The translations under genes and the position numbers were made by a program. 64,000 nucleotides of DNA, taken from Azospirillum brasilense (lineage in GTDB: Bacteria; Pseudomonadota; Alphaproteobacteria; Azospirillales; Azospirillaceae). Positions 27,524 through 35,595 of the stretch are shown here, in pieces. Where the stretch lies: the NCBI RefSeq assembly GCF_007827795.1, contig NZ_VITI01000023.1, positions 1 to 64,000 on the forward strand, read 5' to 3'. Each line of letters starts with the position of its first letter. Within the stretch, counting starts at the first letter, position 1. The notes under the pieces are model-generated. The model was not told the origin of the DNA and did not search any database. It worked only from the letters and a program-made list of their open reading frames with translations.

Positions 27524-28252
27524 ATGACGACGCCCACCGCCCGGCCCCTGCCCCAGAAGACCATCGGCGTCCTCGGCGGCATGAGCAACCAGGCCACCGC
27601 CGAATACTACCGCCTGCTGAACGAGGGGCTGAACGCCCGGTTCGGCGGCTGGGACAACGGCGAGATCGTCATCGTCAGCGTCAATTTCGGCAACATCGAG
27701 CATTTTGTCCGCCGGAACGAGTGGGATGCCGCGCACCGCTACCTGTCCGGCAAGGTCGACGCGCTGGAGCGTGCCGGAGCCGACGTGATCCTGTGCGTGT
27801 CGAACACCATGCACCGCGTGGTCGAGCCGATCATGGAAGGGCGCACCACCCCCTTCATCCACATCGCCGATCCGACCGGTGCGGCGATGCGGGCCGCCGG
27901 CCTGTCGCGGGTAGCCCTGCTGGGCACCATGCCGACGATGCTCTCCGACGACCTGCGCCGCCGCTACGAGGAGCGCTTCGGGGTCGAGATCATGGTGCCG
28001 TCCGACCCCGACAAGGCGACGGTGGACCGCATCATCTTCGACGAGCTGGTGCGGCGCGACCTGCGCCCCGAGTCGAAAGCCCAATACCTGGAGATCATCG
28101 ACCGGCTGGCCGCCGCAGGGGCGCAGGGGGTGATCCTCGGCTGCACGGAAATCTTCCTGCTCGTCGATCAGACCGACCGGCCGGAATTCCCGATGTTCAA
28201 CACGACGGCGCTCCACGCCGCCGCCGCCGTGGCCTTCGCGCTGAGCGAATAG
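27524..28252 (+). CDS. Aspartate/glutamate racemase family protein
   Basis: The 242-residue protein begins with KTIGVLGGMSNQATAEYYRLLNEG, typical of the Asp/Glu racemase fold. The second catalytic Cys is in GVILGCTEIFLLV. At the first catalytic position the motif reads CVSNTMH, with Ser where two-cysteine racemases have Cys. This resembles the YgeA-type single-cysteine racemases. It probably racemises an acidic or broad-specificity amino acid in the cytosol, but the substrate is not predictable. It lies 61 bases after the PccR-like gene on the same strand. Confidence 0.87.
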   Translation: MTTPTARPLPQKTIGVLGGMSNQATAEYYRLLNEGLNARFGGWDNGEIVIVSVNFGNIEHFVRRNEWDAAHRYLSGKVDALERAGADVILCVSNTMHRVVEPIMEGRTTPFIHIADPTGAAMRAAGLSRVALLGTMPTMLSDDLRRRYEERFGVEIMVPSDPDKATVDRIIFDELVRRDLRPESKAQYLEIIDRLAAAGAQGVILGCTEIFLLVDQTDRPEFPMFNTTALHAAAAVAFALSE

Positions 28253-28324
28253 GGGCACCGATCCGGCGCCCAGGAAGCCCGGTGGCGACGCACCATGCGC
28301 ACGGGCGATGAACAACGGACCCGG

Positions 28325-29551
28325 TCAGTCCTGCAATCTCGCAATGATCCTCGGCAGGATGGCGGTGAGGGCCAGCTGTTCGAAGGCCCAGTCCCGATGT
28401 GCCGACCGCAGCCTTGCGCGGCGGTCGGCATCTCCGGCCAGTGCCGACAGGACCTGAAGCGCGTCCGCCTCGCCGGTGAAGGTCAGGTCATCCTCATGCG
28501 GGCCGAACAGCCGGTCCGTGTCCGCGTGCCGCCAGCTCACCAGCAACCCGTCCCGTTTGATGATTTCCAGCGTCCTTGGGAAGATCGCCGTATCGTAGGC
28601 GAGGCTGCCGAAATCCACGCAGGCTCCGGCGGCGTGGTAGGCGTTGCGTGGCGCGGATGACACCGGTTCGGAAGCGATCCCAAACCGTTCCCAGCCATTG
28701 CCCCAAAGCGAGAAAACCTCGCCGAAGCCGCGCCGGAAGGCGAGGGCGAAACGGCGGCGGTTCTCGACGGCGAAGGCGATGGTGAAGGCACGGTTGAAAT
28801 CCAGCGTCCAGGCCGGGTCCGCCGACCGTTCCGTCAGCCCGCAAAGGTCCATGGCCTGCAGCCTGTGCAGCGTCGGCCGCTCCATCATCGTGGCGGACAC
28901 GGCTTCCGCATGGCGGTGGACCGCCGGGGGAACCGGCTCGCGGCCGGATTCGATGTGGCCCGGCCAGCCTTGCCCCAGATAGAGGCAGCGCCCCCGCACC
29001 AGGGCCTCCGCCTCCCCCGTGTCGGACGGTCCCTTCATCGCGGCGTAGGGATGGCGTTGCAGGCCGGGTGTCCCGTGCGACATCCACCGCTTGTACAGAT
29101 CGACGGAACCGCCCTGCGCCGGGCTGGTGCAGATCCAGCGATGTACACCGAGCGGCTCGTGGAACACCCGCGTCAGGCCGAGCCGGGCGGACTGTTCCGC
29201 CGATCCCCGGCACATGCACCACATGGAAATGTCGTTTTCCGTCATCCACCGGTCGGTTTCGCGGATCTGTTCCGTCGAGCGTGCCCCGATTTCCTCAAGC
29301 GGATGCTTCAGACAGATGTGGACGACGGCCGGCGGCACGCCGTATCCGGCGATGTAGGCGCGCAGCATCTCCACCGTCGGGCGCGGAATGTCGAACAGGT
29401 TCAGAACGAACAGAACGTCGACCCGCCGGTCGATCAGGTCCTGCGTGATGTCGGGCAAGGCCAACACGGACTCATGGCCGAGATCCACCAGGGCCGCATG
29501 GATCGACCACAGGATTTCGGACGTGCCTTGTCCGCATAGAAGGAATCGCAC
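28325..29551 (-). CDS. Putative glycosyltransferase (CgeB-like), function unknown
   Basis: The 408-residue protein begins with a Rossmann-like MRFLLCGQGTSEILWSIHAALVDLGHESVLALPDI. It has a C-terminal stretch resembling glycosyltransferases of the CgeB type (YHAAGACVDFGSLAYDTAIFPRTLEIIKRDGLLVSW, near 320-365). No signal peptide or membrane segment is visible. The start is a GTG at 29551. The gene follows the glycosyltransferase at 29555-31114 by 3 bases, so the two form an operon. The family call is by overall pattern and is moderate. Confidence 0.7.
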   Translation of the reverse strand: MRFLLCGQGTSEILWSIHAALVDLGHESVLALPDITQDLIDRRVDVLFVLNLFDIPRPTVEMLRAYIAGYGVPPAVVHICLKHPLEEIGARSTEQIRETDRWMTENDISMWCMCRGSAEQSARLGLTRVFHEPLGVHRWICTSPAQGGSVDLYKRWMSHGTPGLQRHPYAAMKGPSDTGEAEALVRGRCLYLGQGWPGHIESGREPVPPAVHRHAEAVSATMMERPTLHRLQAMDLCGLTERSADPAWTLDFNRAFTIAFAVENRRRFALAFRRGFGEVFSLWGNGWERFGIASEPVSSAPRNAYHAAGACVDFGSLAYDTAIFPRTLEIIKRDGLLVSWRHADTDRLFGPHEDDLTFTGEADALQVLSALAGDADRRARLRSAHRDWAFEQLALTAILPRIIARLQD

Positions 29552-29554
29552 GGT

Positions 29555-31114
29555 CTACCCCGGCTTCCTGAACAGCGCGACCGCCTCGGCCATATAGGCG
29601 GCGAGCTGCGGCAGGTTGCTGCCCTCCTGCTCCACCACCGCGAAGCGGGCACGGGCCTCGTCTCTCGCCGCGGCAAGCAGCGCCGGATCGGCCGCCAAAG
29701 CCGCGGCGCGGGCGACGAATGCCCCGTCATCCGCGACCAGGAAGGTGGGGCCGGCCACGCTGGCCACATCGCCGCCGGCATGGGACAGCACCGGCAGTCC
29801 GGCGGCCAGCGCCTGTGCCGCACCCGCTCCGCCGCCGGTGCGGCGTGGATTCAGGAATAGATCGCAGACCTGGAGCAGCGCCTCCATGCGATCGACATGG
29901 CCAAGGCCGCGCAGCCGCGCGGCGTGGCGGCGGCCGGACAGCCGGCCGGGCAAGGCCTCCGCTCCCCCGGCGAACAGCACCAGCGCCTGCGGCACCGCGT
30001 CCAAAATCCGGTCCAGAAGCTCCAGAAAATCGCCATCGACCTCCGCGTCCAGGCGGTTGCCGACGACGATGCAGGCGAACGCGGCATCCGGAATGGAAAA
30101 CTCCGCGCGCGTGGCGGTGTCGCCGCTGCGGCGCAGCGACAGGCCGAAGCGGAAAGGCCGCCAGGAGCGGGCCAGCCGCCCCTCACCGGCGGGAGGCACG
30201 CGACCTCCGAAATCCAGCACGATGTCGGCGAGCGAGATGGTCTGGCCGGTCGTGGTGGGGATGCACAGCAGCGGGCGCACGCCCTCCAGAAGATCGGCGA
30301 CGACGACCGAACCGCCGAAGGCGATCACCAGATCCGGATCGAAGGCGTCCACGGCCGTCAGGAAGCCGTTCACCTTCTCCGCGGCGATGCCGGGTGCGGT
30401 GGAAGACAGCGTGCGGACCGTCTCGTCCTCAAACCGCATCGTCTGCTCGCCGGACAGCCGTTCCTCGACGGCGGCGGCGAAGGGGGGAACGAACGGGCTG
30501 TAATAGCGGTCCGGCATCATGTTGGTGTTGAGCACCAGCACCGTCCGGCCGAGGTCCCGCTGCAGCCGGACCGCAAGCAGCAGGAGGTCGCGCGATGGCT
30601 GGTGCTGGTCGGACAGGAACTGGTTGGTCACGATGACGACCTTGCCCGTGTCCGGCCGTCCCGCCCGACGCGGGGCCGGCACCGCCCCCAGCCGCGAGGA
30701 TATCTGTCGCAGGAATCGCTCGTAAAAGGGGAGCAGCCGGCCGGTCAGGAACTCCGGAACCGACGCCATGTCCATCCGTATCAGGAAAAGCTGGCGCTGC
30801 ATGGACCAGTAGATCTGGTTGATGCCGTCCAATGGCGCCAGGTCCAGGACATTGTCCAGCATGTTCAGGATGTTCACGTACCGGCGCAGATCGCCCGAAA
30901 CATGAGCCAATGCCGATTCCCGAAGAATGGGGTCCAGACCGGCGGTCGCGGCGTCCAGCGTCTCCATCGCCGCAGCGTCGCTTCCCAAACCCGCCGCGCG
31001 TGCGGCGTCGCAGCTTTCCGAAATTTCCCTCAGCGCCTCGCCGGTTCCGGCTGGGCCTTGCAGTCGAGCGATGAGGCCTCTCAGGACGGCGGCTCGGGAG
31101 CTGAGATCTTGCAT
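29555..31114 (-). CDS. Putative glycosyltransferase (GT-B fold), 519 aa
   Basis: The N-terminal 150 residues are helical (MQDLSSRAAVLRGLIARLQG). The central part has a Rossmann strand TGKVVIVTNQFLSDQHQPSRDLLLLAVRLQRDLGRTVLVLNTNMMP. The C-terminal part has the glycosyltransferase pattern ADLLEGVRPLLCIP, FACIVVGNRL, GHVDRMEALLQVCDLFLNPRRTGGGAGAAQALAAGLPVLSH. That last motif is typical of donor-binding GT-B domains. A longer frame runs on to 31930, but it crosses an inverted repeat, an RTX remnant and an insertion sequence, so ATG 31114 is chosen. Confidence 0.78.
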   Translation of the reverse strand: MQDLSSRAAVLRGLIARLQGPAGTGEALREISESCDAARAAGLGSDAAAMETLDAATAGLDPILRESALAHVSGDLRRYVNILNMLDNVLDLAPLDGINQIYWSMQRQLFLIRMDMASVPEFLTGRLLPFYERFLRQISSRLGAVPAPRRAGRPDTGKVVIVTNQFLSDQHQPSRDLLLLAVRLQRDLGRTVLVLNTNMMPDRYYSPFVPPFAAAVEERLSGEQTMRFEDETVRTLSSTAPGIAAEKVNGFLTAVDAFDPDLVIAFGGSVVVADLLEGVRPLLCIPTTTGQTISLADIVLDFGGRVPPAGEGRLARSWRPFRFGLSLRRSGDTATRAEFSIPDAAFACIVVGNRLDAEVDGDFLELLDRILDAVPQALVLFAGGAEALPGRLSGRRHAARLRGLGHVDRMEALLQVCDLFLNPRRTGGGAGAAQALAAGLPVLSHAGGDVASVAGPTFLVADDGAFVARAAALAADPALLAAARDEARARFAVVEQEGSNLPQLAAYMAEAVALFRKPG

Positions 31115-31298
31115 CGGAAGACGGCCCCGGTTGAGACGAGGAGCGCTGGCCCCTGCTCGACCCACAAGAGTTGAGCGAACGCGATCTTGCCACCTATAGG
31201 AGCGGCTTGGGCGGAAGTCAACGCGATCACCTTGCGCATCGTCCGCCGGGAGACGGTCGTGGCGATGGCGCCCGGCTCGCCGCACGGGAGACGCCGCG

Positions 31299-31332
31299 GC
31301 GGTCATCACCGCCACGGGGCGGTGATGACCGC
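31299..31332. terminator. 15-bp perfect inverted repeat at the end of the RTX remnant
   Basis: GCGGTCATCACCGCC and its exact complement flank a 4-base loop. It lies between the RTX remnant and the glycosyltransferase gene, both on the minus strand. No T tract follows, so it is either a Rho-assisted terminator or an mRNA hairpin. The rest of 31115-31335 shows nothing else recognisable. Confidence 0.5.
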
Positions 31333-31335
31333 ATC

Positions 31336-31647
31336 GATCTGCGGATAGGCTTCGGAGGAAATGCTCGTCGTACCGGATGCCGGCGGGTGCGAACCGGTAG
31401 ATGTCGTTGCCCGGCCCGCCGGCCAGCGTGTCGTTGCCGGCGCCGCCGTAGAACAGGTCGTCGCCGCCATAGCCATATATGGAATCGACCCCGCCCAGGC
31501 CCTGGATGGTGTCGTTGGCATTGTAGCTCTCCAGCCTCTCGTACGCATCGGTTGCCACCGTGTTGAGCACCAGCATCGGGTTGGTGATGTCCACCAATAT
31601 GGCAATGGGATCAGGAGGAGGGGTAAGATGGCTCTCCCTCGATTCAG
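31336..31647 (-). pseudogene. Remnant of an RTX (hemolysin-type calcium-binding) protein gene
   Basis: Minus-strand translation gives glycine/aspartate nonapeptide repeats: GLGGVDSIYGYGGDDLFYGGAGNDTLAGGPGNDIYRFAPAG. This is the calcium-binding RTX beta-roll found in type I-secreted proteins. The 5' end is cut off by the IS3 end at 31648. The reading frame loses its RTX character after the repeats and runs without a stop into the region before the glycosyltransferase. No T1SS genes are in the window. The gene is judged dead. Confidence 0.75.
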
Positions 31648-31688
31648 TGGACACCTCTGCTAAGCTCCGGCTGGGAGCGGAGAGGTGA

Positions 31689-31905
31689 ATGATGACGAAG
31701 GGACGGCGCTTCTTCACGGACGAGTTCAAGCAAGAGGCGGTCGCCCTGCTGGAGAGCAGTGGTCGGCCGTTGGAGCACATTGCCAAGGAGCTGGATATCC
31801 AGCCTTCGGTGCTGCGTAACTGGCGCCGACGCGGCCGGACAGGGGGGCCGCCGCAGCTCCCCACACAGCCGGCGGCGGCCCCCTGGCCTCCGGCGACCAA
31901 GCCGC
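31689..31905 (+). pseudogene. IS3-family OrfA, N-terminal fragment
   Basis: The fragment encodes MMTKGRRFFTDEFKQEAVALLESSGRPLEHIAKELDIQPSVLRNWRRR, the helix-turn-helix of IS3 OrfA. It is cut at the left end of the IS30 element. The open frame continues by chance into the IS30 transposase. Confidence 0.85.
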
Positions 31906-33379
31906 GGGCGGATTCAAGCGGTCGTCGCAACAGCCTGATGCAGGAGGTTGCGATGAAGACACGGAAGCGGCGATCGGATCGGTCTGGGCGGGCTCCTCAG
32001 CGGTCACCTGGCCGGCCCCCCTCAGCACAGCGTGAGGATCGTCGGCGGTTTTGGGCGGCGATTGCGACGGGACAAGCGAGCGAGGATGCGGCATCTCTGG
32101 CCGGGGTGTCGCCCGCGGTGGGGACGCGGTGGTTCCGAGAGGCGGGGGGTATGCCACCAGCGGGGTTTGCATCATCGGCAAAGCTGCCTTCAGAACGGTA
32201 CTTGCAGTTTGCGGAGCGGGAGGAGATCGCGCTGCGGCGAGCCCAGGGGTTCGGCGTGCGGGAGATCGCTCGCCAACTGGACCGAGCGGCCTCGACCATT
32301 TCCCGCGAGCTGCGGCGCAATGCCGCCACCCGCGGGGGAGGGTTGGAATATCGGGCGACGACCGCGCAGTGGCACGCCGACCGTTCGGCGCGCCGGCCTA
32401 AACCGGCCAAGCTCGTAGTCAATCCAGTCCTGCGCGACTACGTGCAGGAGCGTCTGGCCGGCGCGGTGGTTGCCCCGGACGGCGTGGCGATCCCTGGGCC
32501 GGCCGTGACCTGGAAAGCTCGCCGTCATGGGCGTCGGCAGGACCGGCGGTGGGCCAAGGCGTGGAGCCCCGAACAGATCGCCCGGCGCCTGCGGCTCGAT
32601 TTTCCAGAGGACCCGACGATGCGCATCAGCCATGAGGCCATTTATCAGGCCCTGTTCATTCAAGGCCGAGGAGCATTGCGTCGCGAGCTTACCGCCTGCC
32701 TGCGGACCGGACGGACCCTGCGCGTTCCGATGGCGCGGACCCGCAAACGGGGCAAGTCCTTCATCACGCCGGAGATCATGATCCGCCAACGCCCGGCGGA
32801 GGTGGCGGGCCGGGCGGTGCCGGGACACTGGGAGGGCGATCTCATCATCGGCTTGGGCGGATCGGCGATCGGCACCTTGGTGGAACGGACGACGCGGTTC
32901 ACGATGCTGCTCCATCTGCCCCCGATGCCGGGGCACGCCAGTGGACCACGGGTCAAGAATGGGCCGGCGCTTGCCGGCCATGGTGCCGAGGCCGTCCGCG
33001 ACGCCATCGCGCGCACAGTCGCAACCTTGCCCGCACAGCTCCGCCGGTCGCTGACCTGGGATCAGGGGGCGGAGATGGCCCAACACGCCCATATCCGGAT
33101 CGACACCGGGCTTTGCGTCTACTTCTGCGAGCCGCGCAGTCCGTGGCAGCGCGGCACGAACGAGAACACCAATGGGCTGCTGCGTCAGTACTTCCCCAAG
33201 GGCACCGACCTCGCCGTGCATGACGCCGATACCCTGGCGGCCGTCGCACTTGTCCTGAACACCAGACCCCGCAAAACCCTTGGCTGGAAAACTCCAGCAG
33301 AGGCGCTGGACGAACTGCTCCAATCCATCGATAAGGGAGGACGGGAAGAGGCTGTTGCGACGACCGCTTGAATCCGCCC
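31906..33379 (+). mobile_element. IS30-family insertion sequence
   Basis: The element is bounded by perfect 31-bp inverted repeats (31906-31936 and 33349-33379; inner part GATTCAAGCGGTCGTCGCAA) around one complete transposase gene. The length is about 1.47 kb. The exact end is uncertain by a few bases because the outermost GGGCG/CGCCC may be target sequence. It sits inside an IS3 remnant. Confidence 0.85.
31953..33371 (+). CDS. IS30-family DDE transposase
   Basis: The 472-residue transposase starts at the ATG at 31953, with AGGAGG upstream. An N-terminal helix-turn-helix region (FGVREIARQLDRAASTISRELRRNA) is typical of IS30. The catalytic DDE core is visible: GHWEGDLIIG (Asp), LTWDQGAEMAQH (Asp) and RGTNENTNGLLRQYFPKGTDL (Glu). 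The frame is intact, so the element may still be active. The stop codon lies inside the right inverted repeat. Confidence 0.92.
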   Translation: MKTRKRRSDRSGRAPQRSPGRPPSAQREDRRRFWAAIATGQASEDAASLAGVSPAVGTRWFREAGGMPPAGFASSAKLPSERYLQFAEREEIALRRAQGFGVREIARQLDRAASTISRELRRNAATRGGGLEYRATTAQWHADRSARRPKPAKLVVNPVLRDYVQERLAGAVVAPDGVAIPGPAVTWKARRHGRRQDRRWAKAWSPEQIARRLRLDFPEDPTMRISHEAIYQALFIQGRGALRRELTACLRTGRTLRVPMARTRKRGKSFITPEIMIRQRPAEVAGRAVPGHWEGDLIIGLGGSAIGTLVERTTRFTMLLHLPPMPGHASGPRVKNGPALAGHGAEAVRDAIARTVATLPAQLRRSLTWDQGAEMAQHAHIRIDTGLCVYFCEPRSPWQRGTNENTNGLLRQYFPKGTDLAVHDADTLAAVALVLNTRPRKTLGWKTPAEALDELLQSIDKGGREEAVATTA

Positions 33380-33648
33380 AATATGCCGCGGCGGAGTACC
33401 GCAAAGCCTTGAGGGCCCACGGCATCGTGCAGTCCATGAGCCGTAAGGGAAACTGTTGGGACAACGCGCCCATGGAAAGCTTTTTCGGAACGGCCAAGTC
33501 GGAGCTTGTCCACCAGCAGCGCTACCCAACACGCGAGGCCGCCAAACGGGACCTGTTCGCCTACATGGAAGGCTACTACAATCGCCAGCGGATCCACTCG
33601 GCTCTCGGCTGCATCACCCCAGAGCAGGCCGAGCAACAGGCCGCATAA
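33380..33648 (+). pseudogene. IS3-family OrfB, C-terminal fragment
   Basis: The fragment encodes SMSRKGNCWDNAPMESFFGTAKSELVHQQRYPTREAAKRDLFAYMEGYYNRQRIHSALG, the end of the rve integrase core of IS3 OrfB, including the catalytic Glu region. The upstream part with the first two catalytic Asp residues is missing. Confidence 0.88.
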
Positions 33649-33660
33649 CCCGGTGTCCAT

Positions 33661-33927
33661 TCTCCCGGGGGAAGCTCAGAGCGGTTGCCGAGGCGCCACG
33701 CCCAGTCATCGATGCCGATAACGCGCGGCGCCGGGATTGGCGCCACCGCCTCCGCCCGGACTAGGCGCAGCAGCGTGTCGCCGCTGACCGGCATCGCAAG
33801 GCGGGCGGCCATCTGGGCGCCGGGGACCCCGCCCGCGCTCAGGGCGATGGTGCGTTGCGCCTCGGCAAGCCGGCCGGTGCGCCGGACCCGCGGCGCCGCG
33901 ACGGTGGGTAGGCGTTCGGCGAAGCTT
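33661..33927 (-). pseudogene. ISL3-family transposase internal fragment
   Basis: Minus-strand translation contains RTGRLAEAQRTIALSAGGVPGAQMAARLAMPVSGDTLLRLVRA and PRVIGIDDWAWRLGNRS. This is the middle of an ISL3-family transposase, with the first catalytic Asp region IDDWAW. Both ends are missing: the right side is cut by the IS3 end and the left side by the IS4 fragment. Confidence 0.8.
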
Positions 33928-34672
33928 TCAATTACCCACAAGCTGCGGCGCGATCTCCGAACCCAAGGCAATGTCGATCAGGCGAGACATACCCCGCCAC
34001 ATGACTGTGTTCCCCGGCGGCGGATCGCGGCCCCGGGCGAGATAACCGCCGAGCTTGGCAACTTTGGTGAGGTAGATGCCCAGTGTGTTGCTGCCGGGCA
34101 GGCTGGGAGCCTTGTTCGGGACCAGGAAATCCAGGATCAGTTGCTCGCGTTCTGTAAAGACGATCCCTGCATCGACATCCGGCGCCGATCGATTGATCAT
34201 GGTCATCCAGAAAACCCGCCAGCTCACGAGGCAATAGACGGCGATCAACTTGACCAGGCGGTCGGCGCTTCGGAGCCTTGTCTTCTCCGCCTTGCACCCC
34301 GATTTCAAAATCTTGTGAAACACCTCGATTTTCCATCGGACCGCGTACCAGCGGAGCTTTTCGATGGCCGCCTCCTGGGTGAGGACGGGCAGATCGGTGA
34401 GGAGCTTCCAGTCGATGCGCGGCCGATCAGCGGGCGCCTCACGTTCCCGGGCATGCAGGACGGTCAGGGTGAGCGCCGGATAGCGCTTCTGTTTCCCGAT
34501 CGGCGGCAAGATTCGCAGGCTGCGATAGGTCAGTTCGACCTCCGCCGTGCCGACGCGCCCCTGGACGAGCCGGTCGATGGCGGCCAGGGTCATGGCCTGA
34601 TTTGGGAAGATCCGCCCCCACTCGCCGAACGGCTGGTTGGCCGTGATCAACAGCGACCGGCGCTCGTAGCGG
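33928..34672 (-). pseudogene. In-frame chimera: IstB (IS21) C-terminal fragment joined to IS4-family transposase C-terminal half
   Basis: The N-terminal part (about 34562-34672) reads ARYERRSLLITANQPFGEW and NQAMTLAAIDRLVQ, the end of an IS21 IstB ATPase. From about GRVGTAEVELTYRSLRILPP onward the frame is an IS4-family transposase: KLRWYAVRWKIEVFHKILKSGCKAE (the Y-x2-R-x-IE-x-FHK catalytic signature) through GRDPPPGNTVMWRGMSRL. The two parts are fused without a frameshift by deletion of the rest of both elements. The product is not expected to transpose. Confidence 0.82.
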
Positions 34673-34728
34673 GCCCCTTTTCCGCGCCGATCCAGGGTCC
34701 CGATCTCAAGCCGATTGACACCAGAAAC

Positions 34729-34759
34729 AAAAAAACCAGCAACCCCTTGGGATTGCTGG
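34729..34759 (-). terminator. Rho-independent terminator following the tRNA remnant
   Basis: On the minus strand CCAGCAA and TTGCTGG form a hairpin, followed by a run of seven T residues. It lies 8 bases after the CCA end of the initiator-tRNA remnant, where a real tRNA gene would have its terminator. Confidence 0.85.
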
Positions 34760-34766
34760 CTTGATT

Positions 34767-34786
34767 TGGTTGCGGGGGCAGGATTT
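34767..34786 (-). other. 3' end of an initiator tRNA (tRNA-fMet), 20-nt remnant
   Basis: On the minus strand the sequence is AAATCCTGCCCCCGCAACCA. It matches the 3' acceptor half of bacterial tRNA-fMet, including the A72-A73-CCA end peculiar to the initiator. tRNA similarity stops at the T loop; no anticodon or D arm follows. It may be an attachment-site copy left by an element that integrated at tRNA-fMet, or a tRNA gene cut by rearrangement. Confidence 0.75.
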
Positions 34787-34953
34787 GGCCTTTACCGAAC
34801 ATGCCACGGACACTGAGCGATAACTCAATTCCAATCTGCGGCATGGGGCGACTGGTTCCGCGACCAACATACCGCCGGAACTTCCTGTATGACGCACGCT
34901 GGCGTGGCCGGGCAATCGCAGCAAGGGGGGTAGCGCTCGGCCTCTTTTCAGTT

Positions 34954-34994
34954 TTCTCGAATGTTACGGTCCATTTTATCCCGATTTTCCTGAA
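34954..34994 (+). promoter_or_regulatory. Shared promoter element upstream of doxX (copy A)
   Basis: The 41-bp stretch (TTCTCGAATGTTACGG ... TCCATTTTATCCCG ... TGAA) is about 80% identical to 50637-50677 upstream of lysR/pirin. It lies 107-147 bp before the doxX ATG, almost exactly the distance of copy B from the pirin ATG. The remaining gene-free sequence from 34787 to 35100 shows no other recognisable feature. Confidence 0.65.
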
Positions 34995-35100
34995 CGGAGA
35001 AGGCGCGTAGATCTCTGTCATCCCCGGCGCCGACGAAGAAACCAGGCGCCGATCCGAAAATCCCGATCACCGAAACCCGATCAAAGCAAGGATGACTGAC

Positions 35101-35532
35101 ATGACCATCTCCGCCCCGACCGCTTCGACCTCCTCCCTTCCGATGGCCTCGATCGCCGCCGATGCGGCTCCGCTGGCTGGCCGCGTCTTGCTGGCGGGCC
35201 TGTTCCTGGTCTCCGGCTATGGCAAGCTGATCGCACCGACGATGACCATCGGCTACATCCAGTCGGTCGGCCTGCCGGTGCCCGAACTGTCCTATGCGAT
35301 GGCGCTGTTGGTCGAACTGGTGGGCGGCCTGGCCCTGATCGTCGGCTTCCAGACCCGGCTGGTGGCGCTCGCCATGGCGGTCTTCACGGTCGCGACGGCG
35401 GTGACCTTCCACAACAACCTCGCCGACCTCGACCAGTACTTCCACTTCTTCAAGAACATCTCGATCGCCGGCGGCCTGTTGCAGATCGTCGCCTTCGGCG
35501 CCGGCCGCTTCAGCCTGGATGCCCGCCGCTGA
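35101..35532 (+). CDS. DoxX-family membrane protein
   Basis: The 143-residue protein has four hydrophobic segments with the DoxX pattern: AGRVLLAGLFLVSGYGKLIAP, YAMALLVELVGGLALIVGF, TRLVALAMAVFTVATAVTFH and NISIAGGLLQIVAFGAG. Members are inner-membrane proteins linked to redox or thiol stress; the exact reaction is unknown. The ATG at 35101 is preferred to 35092 because AAGGA lies 8 bases before it. The promoter shares an element with lysR/pirin, which suggests common control. Confidence 0.87.
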   Translation: MTISAPTASTSSLPMASIAADAAPLAGRVLLAGLFLVSGYGKLIAPTMTIGYIQSVGLPVPELSYAMALLVELVGGLALIVGFQTRLVALAMAVFTVATAVTFHNNLADLDQYFHFFKNISIAGGLLQIVAFGAGRFSLDARR

Positions 35533-35551
35533 ACAAACCGCCCGACGGTGC

Positions 35552-35571
35552 GGAGGCGCCAAAGCGCCTCC
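35552..35571 (+). terminator. Hairpin between convergent doxX and ABC ATPase genes
   Basis: GGAGGCGC-CAAA-GCGCCTCC is a perfect 8-bp stem with a 4-base loop, 20 bases after the doxX stop. There is no T tract, so termination would be weak or Rho-aided. Confidence 0.55.
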
Positions 35572-35595
35572 CCCGCCGGCCGGACGTCGCTCCGG

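Larger units (their letters stand above)
31648..33659 (+). mobile_element. Decayed IS3-family element carrying a nested IS30 element
   Basis: Outer ends are TGGACACC and GGTGTCCA, an 8-bp terminal inverted repeat. The left arm encodes the start of OrfA and the right arm encodes the end of OrfB. The middle of IS3, covering the end of OrfA and most of OrfB, is missing and replaced by a complete IS30 element. No target duplication is visible: the flanks are an RTX remnant on the left and an ISL3 fragment on the right, so the element marks a rearrangement point. Confidence 0.82.

Noticed and set aside
29555..31930. 791-codon frame as one glycosyltransferase
   Set aside because: The first 270 codons cross an insertion sequence, an RTX remnant and a hairpin. 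The real gene starts at 31114.
31689..33371. 560-codon frame as a single transposase
   Set aside because: It joins an IS3 OrfA start to a full IS30 transposase. The 31-bp inverted repeat at 31906 shows two separate elements.
34647..35021. 124-codon minus-strand frame over the tRNA remnant
   Set aside because: It crosses the terminator, the tRNA end and the shared promoter element. There is no domain and no ribosome site.
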